Assembly: GCF_004359215.1 (NCBI RefSeq)
Contig: NW_027152029.1
Coordinates: 749,491 to 767,623 of the forward strand
Direction: 5' to 3'
Length of the DNA stretch: 18,133 nt
From: Bremia lactucae
Lineage: Eukaryota > Oomycota > Peronosporomycetes > Peronosporales > Peronosporaceae
Made by a program: the position numbers and the translations under genes. Below, in pieces: positions 1 to 7,338 of the stretch; position 1 is the stretch's first letter, and each line of letters starts with the position of its first letter. The notes beneath the pieces were generated by a model. It ran no database searches, was not told where the DNA came from, and saw nothing but the letters and a program-made list of their open reading frames with translations.

Positions 1-312
1 TCTTAACGTGTAGTGAAATTTCACTACGCGTTTCATCACTGTTATCGATGCGCCTGTCGCTAGACGCACCGTCATCCTCGTTGGAGGGATGTCGCGCTCA
101 ATATATTTGAGCCTACTACCCTCTAGTGACTGGCGACGAATAAAGTTATTCGACGCTCCGCAGTCCACTAGGGCCCTGAGTGACAAATCATTTGTCACTT
201 TCAACTTCAAGGTGATGAGGGATACCTCATCACCAGGTGCAGAGACACATAATGATTGTGTGTCTGGGGCAACTTTAGTCAGGAGATTTGCAAATTCTCT
301 TGAGATTGCTGG
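1..312 (-). pseudogene. Gypsy retropepsin (aspartic protease) fragment, start of pol
   Basis: An open minus-strand frame of 104 codons runs from 312 to the window edge. The active-site motif reads LVDCGASNNF, with GAC at 165-163, TGC at 162-160 and GGA at 159-157. The usual retropepsin triad is D-T/S-G; here the second residue is Cys. RDIPPTRMTVRLATG follows. In an intact element this protease processes the Gag-Pol polyprotein. The frame is open within the window but is joined upstream to a broken gag, so it is probably not expressed as a functional polyprotein. Whether the remaining pol is intact cannot be seen. Confidence 0.85.
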
Positions 313-1003
313 TCAACGTGTGTTCATGAACTGGATTGTTCGTGATACAACTCACTAAGAGTCGTTTGTGCTGGGCATAAGCTTAAACATCACGCTTGCC
401 TTGCTTGAGTTTCAGAAGCTCTGATCGAGCTCTGAACTCAGCCCTAGGCGGTTCAAACGTCTGTTTAAGCCGGGCTTTAAAAACCTCTAGCAACACAAAG
501 ACATATGGGTCGCGCAACTCAAAGTCTAGTGCCCAAGTTTTGGCACGACCTGCCAAATTTGACTAAGCAAATGCGACTTGCATTTGCTCGTCGACGATGT
601 GACGAGCCCTTATGGCATCGTCCAACTCGACAAACCATCTTAAGAAGATGTCTTCTTCGACTCTCCCATACCTAGAGATGTCAATCTTTAAGGTTTCGGG
701 ACGATGCGCGTGTCAGGGGTCTGTACCTGCTGTAACCTCAACAGTTCTGCCTGTTGAGAGCCTTGCTGATTAAGCAACGCTACCTTCTCCTTCGCCTCGT
801 CAAGTTCATGTTGTACGAACTTGGCGATGGCTGAATGGAGGGCATCTCTGTCCTAACCGGACAGCATGGTCAAGATGGCATCGTTCCCTACGGTCGAAAT
901 CATTCGTTCGACCGCACTCCTTCTTTGTCACTTAGGAAGGAGTAGCTACGACGCGAAACGTGATGCGTATTTCCATTATCATCTAACATGTCCATGTTAG
1001 ATG
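305..1003 (-). pseudogene. Degenerate Gypsy gag (retrotransposon gag domain)
   Basis: The minus-strand frame from 697 reads ETLKIDISRYGRVEEDIF, then RWFVELDDAIRARHIVDE, up to a TAG at 565-563 where the family normally has a coding codon. The same frame continues with SNLAGRAKTWALDFELRDPY and FEPPRAEFRARSELLKLKQG. After KQGK the homology moves to another frame (AYAQH, LVSCITNNPVHEHTLT), which indicates an indel, with a further stop in that stretch. The homology ends near 305-312, directly beside the protease frame. The gag C-terminus and any CCHC zinc knuckle are therefore deleted. The N-terminal part (about 700-1003) is more broken. Gag would form the virus-like particle; this copy cannot. 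Confidence 0.85.
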
Positions 1004-1025
1004 ATGGAACTGTGGTCCTTGGACG

Positions 1026-1043
1026 GACTACAAAGTGCTACCA
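1026..1043 (-). other. Putative primer-binding site of the Gypsy element
   Basis: On the minus strand, two bases (TC) separate the LTR end at 1046 from TGGTAGCACTTTG, which begins with the TGG expected to pair with the CCA end of a primer tRNA. Position and spacing are typical for an LTR element. I cannot name the tRNA from sequence alone. Confidence 0.6.
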
Positions 1044-1045
1044 GA

Positions 1046-1477
1046 TGTAACGGGGCACTGCCGACTTGTACTGCTTCAGTACAAGTCCACTTCGCACTGC
1101 CTTAGTGCGAGTGATGCCTCAGTCACCACCAGTACGTGTAGAGGAAGTCTTCTCTTTAAAACACTTGCTTTAAAGAGGGTTAATTAAAAACTGTATTAAT
1201 ATAATTAAGTTCTTCTTGTATATCTACTTAATACTAACTTGATTATAAGCTAATACAAAATATGTACTAAAAGTCTTATCTGTCTTTCTCTTTGCGCGCG
1301 TCCAGCGTTGACTGGACCGCGGAGAAAGTAGATATAATGTCTATATCTACCAATGTATAAGCCGCCTGTACAATATTACCATGTAGTATTATTCTCCAAA
1401 TATTATATACCTTTTAGATAATATATTAATTAACAACCTTTAAGTGTTAATTTCTTGTAACGATACGCCCCGTTACA
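1046..1477 (-). repeat. 5' LTR of the left Gypsy element (432 bp)
   Basis: The repeat begins TGTAACGGGGC and ends GCCCCGTTACA, giving 11-bp perfect terminal inverted repeats and the canonical TG...CA ends. A diverged copy with the same start, end and internal order lies at 17401-17857. The gag side is the low-coordinate end, so transcription of this element runs right to left. The interior holds several perfect hairpins (1063-1087, 1092-1110, 1152-1177, 1300-1317, 1328-1350). Confidence 0.93.
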
Positions 1478-1504
1478 CTGGGCATTAACGCCATTAACGC
1501 CCAG
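1478..1504. repeat. Small hairpin directly outside the LTR
   Basis: CTGGGC at 1478-1483 pairs with GCCCAG at 1499-1504. After one mismatch, TTAA pairs with TTAA, leaving a 5-nt loop. It abuts the outer LTR boundary. The first five bases (CTGGG) should be one copy of the element's target-site duplication, whose partner lies outside the window. Confidence 0.5.
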
Positions 1505-1561
1505 CGTTTCAGCCGACCTCTTTGATGGGGAATTTTGGTAGGTACTTTTAAAGTCTCCGTA

Positions 1562-1613
1562 GAAATGCACCTTCTATGATGATGACGCGACAACATCATA
1601 GAAGGTGCATTTC
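1562..1613. repeat. Perfect 20-bp inverted repeat with a 12-nt loop
   Basis: The arms at 1562-1581 and 1594-1613 are exact reverse complements (20/20). The loop is 1582-1593. Outside them, CTCCG and CGGAG also pair after short bulges, so the full foldback spans about 60 bp. It lies 85 bp outside the LTR and about 490 bp upstream of the Trf4-type gene. It could be a foldback element, a small-RNA precursor or a product of template switching; nothing in the sequence decides between these. Confidence 0.85.
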
Positions 1614-2099
1614 AACATCGGAGCCGGTAGGAATATGCAGGTGAGATTAAGGTAACCTATAGGCTGATTGACGTTTCCTATAATGACATGCCGGTCAAAT
1701 GTGTTAAGGTGAGGATTCATCGAAGGTCATCGTGGCGCCGTTGCCGAGTGCTGCATAATAAATAAAATGAATTCGAGGCTCTATGTAAATGATATTTATA
1801 GCATACGCATTGTTAAACTCTTTTCCGTGAATGTTTTTAACCACTTGGTTCATAAAGCGTCAAATAAGCCGAGCTTATGGCAGCAGTGTAAAACTTCATA
1901 CTCTTAAAGACTGATAATCGTTTTTAGCGGGTTCGGTCACACAGCACATTTAATTTATTGACTATAGCTATTTATTCTACCTAATTATATAGGGAATTCC
2001 TAAACTTACCCTCGCTTTTTCACATGGAAACGGACGCACCAACTTATTTTCATCTATTTTAGTCCGATCCATCATTGGACTTGAACGTAGCAGTTGGCT
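1614..2099. other. Intergenic region with no recognisable gene
   Basis: About 490 bp lie between the foldback and the first gene. The stretch is AT-rich, with scattered stops in all frames I read and no motif I recognise. It presumably holds the promoter of the nucleotidyltransferase gene, but I cannot point to a core element. Confidence 0.5.
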
Positions 2100-3449
2100 A
2101 TGCGTCACCGGAGGCGTTCAGCTAAGGTTGCATCGATTCATGTGTTGGATACTGAACCAGCACACTACAACACGCATCGCAGTCAGCTGCAGATTGTCCG
2201 CAGTACTCGACCACGTCGAATAAAGCATACTCGGGATGAGCTCGCACAGTCCGTGTGCCCAACAAACAATTGTAATGTACGATGCTACAAATGTTATCAT
2301 GGTACCTTAGATGGAGGTACCAGCAAAGAGACTATATGTACGATGGCGATGGACACGGAGCTGACTGCACTCGCAGCAAAAGTGGCGCTGTCGCAGCAGG
2401 AGAAGCTACTTCGCACCAAGGCGTTCGAAGACGTGCGTGAATTAGTCACTTCGGCATTCCAAAGCGCTACGGTGCAGCTTTTCGGGTCGTTTAGTACAGG
2501 GGTGGACACATTTCGAAGTGACTTGGATGTAACTGTGGGAATTTCGATGTCTTCGTCACGACCGATGCCGTCTGAGGTAATGGTAGATAGAGAGTATTGC
2601 TCAGACGAGCAGCGCGGCCGATGCCCTGAAAGTGGAAGCGCAAGTGTGCATGACACAGTGCAGAAAAGTGAAGACAAGTGTTCATTCTCATTAAATTTGG
2701 CACTTCCTTTGGGCGTAATCGCCTCGCAGGACAATATGAATATTTCGCGTCGTGTTCAGCGCACAACAGCTTCGCATTGGAACCCCACACTTCGTAGGCG
2801 CAAAATCCGCACTCTGCGAGCTTTGCAGCTCTTGCTAAAATTGAAAAGACCCTTCTTTCATGTAAAGTGCTTGCACAAGGCAAAGGTTCCTATTCTGATG
2901 GTGTTTGACACAAAAACGAAGTTATCGATCGATATTGGTATTAACAGCGGATCTTTCGAGGCCAGTGATAACGGAAGCTCGACAATTTTAATTCAAAGGC
3001 TACAACGTGCGTACGGCAAACCGTTCACTACAATCACTATTTTCTTAAAGGAATTTTTGCACCAATTTGACCTTAATAAGCCATTCACCGGTGGCCTCGG
3101 TAGTTATCGGCTGTACATAATGGTGGCCTATATCTTCCAACGTAACGACCCAAAGCAGCGACGCTGTCGACAACAGCCGATATCAAGCTTGTTATTGTTG
3201 TTCTTCGAGGTATTTGGCAACAAGAAACAGTCAAATTTTCTACATGAAGGTACGCAGTTGCAACTCCCTCTTGGAGTCGGTGGTTTTGTGGACTTTCGGG
3301 GGATTTTTCGCATTAATGAATGTGTGGTTATGTTCGCTATGGCATATGACATTGTGAGCTCTACGAGAAAGATCAGCTCTATTATATACGAAGAGCGCAT
3401 TGCACAGGATCGCAAAAAGTGTCAAATAAACAATGAATTTCAAGGATGA
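2100..3449 (+). CDS. Trf4-type nucleotidyltransferase / non-canonical poly(A) polymerase
   Basis: A single-exon gene of 449 codons from the ATG at 2100. The polymerase-beta nucleotidyltransferase core shows LFGSFSTGVDTFRSDLDVTV (G129, S130, catalytic D141 and D143) and the third carboxylate in LSIDIGIN (D278). It is followed by the PAP-associated signature NKPFTGGLGSYRLYIMVAYI. Members of the Trf4/TENT4 family add short A tails to nuclear RNAs and feed them to the exosome, in yeast as part of the TRAMP complex. About 134 residues separate the second and third aspartates, more than the roughly 55 I recall for yeast Trf4, because of a Ser-rich insert. The ATG at 2343 has a better context (A at -3, G at +4) and would remove a Cys/Arg-rich 81-residue leader, so it may be the real start. 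The gene converges on the ADAT1 gene with a 54-bp gap. Confidence 0.86.
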   Translation: MRHRRRSAKVASIHVLDTEPAHYNTHRSQLQIVRSTRPRRIKHTRDELAQSVCPTNNCNVRCYKCYHGTLDGGTSKETICTMAMDTELTALAAKVALSQQEKLLRTKAFEDVRELVTSAFQSATVQLFGSFSTGVDTFRSDLDVTVGISMSSSRPMPSEVMVDREYCSDEQRGRCPESGSASVHDTVQKSEDKCSFSLNLALPLGVIASQDNMNISRRVQRTTASHWNPTLRRRKIRTLRALQLLLKLKRPFFHVKCLHKAKVPILMVFDTKTKLSIDIGINSGSFEASDNGSSTILIQRLQRAYGKPFTTITIFLKEFLHQFDLNKPFTGGLGSYRLYIMVAYIFQRNDPKQRRCRQQPISSLLLLFFEVFGNKKQSNFLHEGTQLQLPLGVGGFVDFRGIFRINECVVMFAMAYDIVSSTRKISSIIYEERIAQDRKKCQINNEFQG

Positions 3450-3503
3450 CTTACGCGGCCTGTTAGCAACCCTGGATAGAGATGCACACGACGGCATCCG
3501 AAG

Positions 3504-4955
3504 CTACAATGTAAATTGCTTAAATGTAGCAGGAACTCCAACCCAATCATTAAATGCGCCAAAGAATTGCTTTCTCCGCGCGATGTCGCTGGTGAAAGCT
3601 GTCGACGTTGAAAGTTTAGCGGGACTTACCGATGCTTTCTTCATTTGCTTAAGGCGAAGATACTTGAGACAAAATGTGCTGTTTAAATTAAAATTTTGGC
3701 ACTGAACATGATAAAACGCGCGTAGCAAATTTCTTTTTGCTAGTCGTGAGGCAACTTTTTCCATGGCAATTATATCCATCTTGGACGTTTTCTTCGCACC
3801 CTGTTTGAATCCACTGGCCGCCATGAGGAATTCGAGATCGAAGTCGTTAAAAAAAATGTGTAGGAACCTGGCTGCATCCATTGCACGGCATGCTACTTTT
3901 AATGCGTCTGTTGGCAATCGAATCTCTCCTGCTTGAGTCCAGTGGGGTTCTTGAGTGGTCCAATTAACAGCTAAACATGACGAAGGTCGATCAAAATAAA
4001 AATTCCTTCGACGGCTGAACTGGGGATTGACAGATACAACCGACGTCTCGCATATAAGCTGCGTGCCTTCTACAAGTGCGCTGCGTTCGATTAACCTTGA
4101 ACACACAGCTCTGTAAAGAGCCATATTCTGTCTTTCGATTGACATTGCTCGATCATCTTCTATAATAACGACCGAGGTTAAGAAAACAGGCTCAAACCAT
4201 TGAAGCAGCAGAGAGCCCTGTAGCCCTAGTGCGTTCCACTTTGCCACTTTGTCCGAGCAGCTCATGGACAGCGTCTGTTTTTCCAACGGTAAATCAGATC
4301 TTCCAGACTTTATTCGTGCTCTGCCAACCGCTTGAGCAGATTTGCTATCTAACAGTGTATCTATATCTGCCTGAAATTGAGCTTCTTTTAATCGATTTTT
4401 TTGTGCTTTTGCGCCCGTCAGACGGAACTTATTCCGATACCTTTGGTCTAGCTGTCCAATTTCTCTAGCTTCTCGTTGCTGCACCATTTCATTGACAACA
4501 CTTTCACGTAGCTCATAAATAGCGGCGTCTCCACAAGGCGCTTCGCTGATGAAGAGATGCAGCGAGTAATGAGGTTTAAGGACCAGTCGGCGAGAGATTG
4601 GGTGCAGCGCGAAAAACGAGTGTTCGCTTGACCTTTGTCCATTTTGTTGCCAAATGAGCGCTTCTACGTATAGATATCGAAGAAACGCACGCCTTGCCAG
4701 TACCTCAGCGTGGCAGTCATTAACTACAAGACCTTCAGCGTTTAAATCGCATCGACCGAGGCACTTGTTGCCCGTAGCCGCTGCCAGCACTCGAAATGTG
4801 TCACCTGAACATGTAGTAGTGGGAGGCGAGCTTACGACGATACCAGCCAAAACCGTCCACTCTGCAAGCGGAATTTTTTTTTGGCACTGAAAGCTTGTAT
4901 CAAACCACTGCAACACTGCCTGCGCCACGCCAAGCGCTATAGCAGTTGACGGCAT
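3504..4955 (-). CDS. ADAT1: tRNA-specific adenosine deaminase, ADAT1/Tad1 type
   Basis: An intronless 483-residue protein with the adenosine-deaminase (editase) domain. Visible motifs are NDCHAEVLARRAF (zinc ligand H82, proton-shuttling E84), SEAPCGDA (zinc ligand C141) and SCSDKVAKWNALGLQGSLL (zinc ligand C233). This is the complete H/E...PC...C set of ADAR/ADAT1 enzymes, and the length is close to human ADAT1. Known members deaminate adenosine 37 of tRNA-Ala to inosine. There is no double-stranded-RNA-binding domain, which favours ADAT1 over ADAR. The start ATG has no upstream in-frame alternative that I noticed. The 3' end faces the Trf4-type gene 54 bp away, so the two transcripts probably overlap in their 3' UTRs. 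Confidence 0.95.
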   Translation of the reverse strand: MPSTAIALGVAQAVLQWFDTSFQCQKKIPLAEWTVLAGIVVSSPPTTTCSGDTFRVLAAATGNKCLGRCDLNAEGLVVNDCHAEVLARRAFLRYLYVEALIWQQNGQRSSEHSFFALHPISRRLVLKPHYSLHLFISEAPCGDAAIYELRESVVNEMVQQREAREIGQLDQRYRNKFRLTGAKAQKNRLKEAQFQADIDTLLDSKSAQAVGRARIKSGRSDLPLEKQTLSMSCSDKVAKWNALGLQGSLLLQWFEPVFLTSVVIIEDDRAMSIERQNMALYRAVCSRLIERSALVEGTQLICETSVVSVNPQFSRRRNFYFDRPSSCLAVNWTTQEPHWTQAGEIRLPTDALKVACRAMDAARFLHIFFNDFDLEFLMAASGFKQGAKKTSKMDIIAMEKVASRLAKRNLLRAFYHVQCQNFNLNSTFCLKYLRLKQMKKASVSPAKLSTSTAFTSDIARRKQFFGAFNDWVGVPATFKQFTL

Positions 4956-6226
4956 TGTGTGCAGTATGTCTTAGCTTTAAAAGGTCGACTAAATCGACAA
5001 AAGTCTTTTATTCGCTGCAAGTGCAAACGAATGACTTAGCAGAGTCTATAGCAATCAAACCCCTAAATTTTAATTATCACGATTCCGAGCTTCGGGTCAT
5101 GTGCTTAAGCCTGAAATGTTACCGAATGAGTCGCAGTCGCAAAATAGCAAAGTAAACGCTTATTCTGGGCACGTGGGCGATTGTAATGGATCAACGCTAT
5201 TTTCTGTATGTTTTTTGCTAAAGCTCATTGGCAAAATAGAAGAATTAATCTGCAAGTTGTAGCTTTAAGAATACGTACTCACTCCCGCAGCTTTGACTCG
5301 GCACGTCTACGGGTTTGCCCTTTCCCAAGCATGAGCACCAGCTACAAGCTCTCACCCAATAAGACTTGCTGGACTAGTGGAACTAGCTTGACAAACATGA
5401 AAATTATTTCTTCCAAGCACGAGAACTATACGTTGACATTTGCATAAATGCTCAAAATTCGGCTGGGTGCGTCGCAAAAAGACCTCATTGCACTGGCAGT
5501 TGCTTCATAAAAAATCGTGACATTTCGCATGAACAAAATCTTGGCTTCAGCCAATTTGACGATCAAGCCCGTCGCAGGAATGCTATGTGTTGACAAGCGT
5601 AGTGCCTTTCCGAAGCAATAACATAAGGACACTGGTCTTCTACTTATGTGCACGTTTGGGAAGGCTGCACTTAGGCCTGGTGCTTTTTTTTATCATTTTT
5701 ATCACCATACAATACAGACGGCAGCTGACGGTTCGATTTCTATCCGCCCAAATCCTATTCCGATGAACAGAACCTATACCCGTAATAGCGTGTGCAGCTA
5801 TAGATACAGGTTGTAAATCTACGGCGAATTCCATGCTTGGAAACTGCAGGAATAGTGGACGGCAGCATTTTCCTGAATTAGTTGTGGCAACCCCTTTAAG
5901 GATTTGATCCCGACGCTGCGTGATTCTATCCACTTTCCGTTGCTAGGCGGCTGCTTCACGTGACGACGTCTTTCTTTCGCATCTTCGTGCTTATTTTACC
6001 CATGGCATTCGTCAAGAAGAGTCCGGCTTCGACGTAATACGTACTTAGCACACTACTACGTGGAAAAGGCACATTTACTTTGCATTTTAAGTGACACAAG
6101 CCTATCAAAAATTGAGTGTAATATACACGATATCTCACTGCGAATTGTAATTTCATCTCTTTGAGCCAACCAAAACACAAGCAACCGTGCAGCGTACATA
6201 GTGCTAATAAAGGCAATATCATCAGT
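4956..6226. other. Long divergent intergenic region between ADAT1 and eIF4E
   Basis: About 1.27 kb separates the two start codons, much more than the other gaps in the island. Several short open frames exist on both strands (for example 5208-5447 plus, 5640-5933 and 5426-5653 minus), but none shows a domain, a splice pattern or a composition that I recognise. Both promoters must lie here. No repeat boundary is visible. Confidence 0.5.
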
Positions 6227-7154
6227 ATGAGTGAGCAGAGGATACCCGTGGAAGTAGAGAAAAAGGTTGCGGAGGAGAATATATTCGCTGGATTGAGCAA
6301 CGAGGCCACGAAGGTAATTACCAATAATTGATGGTGAAGCTTATTTGAATTTTATCGTGTGCTGCAATGTGGACAGCATCCGCTGCAAAATCGATGGGTC
6401 TTGTGGTACGACAACCCCAAAAAACGCCATTCGACTGATTCCTGGGAAGAAAACCTGAAGAACGTTTATACGTTTAATACGGTCGAGGATTTTTGGTGGT
6501 AAGTGGAACAAATGGTGTGATTGCTACAGACAATGTTCAATGTGAAAGTGGAAATCCTTTACTGCAAATAATGCAGCCTATACAACAACATCCTGGTGCC
6601 CACAAAACTCTCAATCGGTAGTAATTATCACTTGTTTAAGGAGGGCATCCGACCGATGTGGGAAGACCCAATAAATGCTAAAGGTGGCAAATGGATTTTT
6701 ACCAATCCTCGCTCTCGAAAAGCGCGTCTGGATGAGTGCTGGCTCTACGTGGTACGTTCTAATACGTATGTCAAGCTTAAAGTTGTTGTAATTCATTAAT
6801 CGTGGTGATTTGGTTATGACCTTAACTAGATGCTTTCGCTTATTGGCGAGACGCTACAGGACGAGGATGACGTCTGCGGTGCGGTAGTTAGTGTGCGCAA
6901 ACCTCAAGACCGGATCGCTATATGGAGCGCAACAGCCAATGCTGAGGATCGTCAGAAGGCTATTGGGCGAGGATTCCGTCAAGCTCTTGTTGACTTTGGC
7001 AAGAATGAGATCCTTAAGTATCAGTCGCATGCAGATGCTGCTGCCAGTGGATCCAGTTTTCAAAATGAAGTGTATGTTTTTTTAAAAATTGTTTTATCAA
7101 GTTTTTTATGCTCATGTGCTTTTGTACCATAATTGCAGGTTATATGAGGCGTAG
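6227..7154 (+). CDS. eIF4E: Translation initiation factor eIF4E (mRNA cap-binding protein), 5 exons
   Basis: Exons are 6227-6313, 6377-6498, 6577-6751, 6830-7071 and 7139-7154. The introns are 63, 78, 78 and 67 bp and all GT-AG. The spliced CDS is 642 nt, giving 213 residues, the usual eIF4E length. The protein reads HPLQNRWVLWYDNP, then SWEENLKNVYTFNTVEDFWC, LYNNILVP, GIRPMWEDP, LDECWLYVMLSLIGE, DDVCGAVVSVR, DRIAIWSA and YQSHADAAASG. Cap-stacking tryptophans equivalent to human W56 and W102 are W52 and W98, with E99 next to W98; the eIF4G-binding surface W73 is W69; R151 matches R157. It binds the 7-methylguanosine cap and recruits eIF4G. The last exon is tiny (LYEA end); if intron 4 is not spliced the protein ends at 7132 instead. 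The gene converges on the AAMP gene, 184 bp apart. Confidence 0.95.
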
Positions 7155-7338
7155 CGTCTCATTATTGTGGTGTAGATCTCTGCATATCTACAATTAAAAT
7201 ACTTCACATATAAGAATTTTGTCTTTGGACCTGCTCCAAATTTAAATAACTTTTTTCAACTTGTCAATACAAAGCATTGGGTCGCGAACGTGGAATCGCA
7301 ACTAATTATTTTTCATTGAATGTAGCTCATGACTATTT

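Larger units (their letters stand above)
1..1477 (-). mobile_element. 5' part of a decayed Ty3/Gypsy LTR retrotransposon (continues off the left edge)
   Basis: Read on the minus strand, the order is LTR (1477 to 1046), primer-binding site, gag, then a retropepsin frame that runs to base 1. Reverse transcriptase and integrase would lie to the left of the window. The gag frame carries stops and a frameshift, and its C-terminal part is missing, so the copy is not autonomous. The family call rests on the gag segment (RWFVELDDAI, NLAGRAKTWAL, FEPPRAEFRARSELLKLKQG) and the protease segment (ALVDCGASNNF, RDIPPTRMTVRLATG), which match oomycete Gypsy polyproteins as I know them. Clade assignment would need the reverse transcriptase. 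Confidence 0.9.

Noticed and set aside
89..358. Plus-strand open frame of 89 codons
   Set aside because: It is the antisense of the Gypsy protease/gag junction, which has clear homology on the minus strand.
5640..5933. Minus-strand 97-codon frame (with the one at 5426-5653)
   Set aside because: No motif, splice link or recognisable composition; I could not support it as a gene or a remnant.
5956..6324. Minus-strand frame with hydrophobic, membrane-like stretches
   Set aside because: It overlaps eIF4E exon 1 and intron 1 in antisense, has no family motif, and the hydrophobic residues can come from AT-rich antisense sequence.
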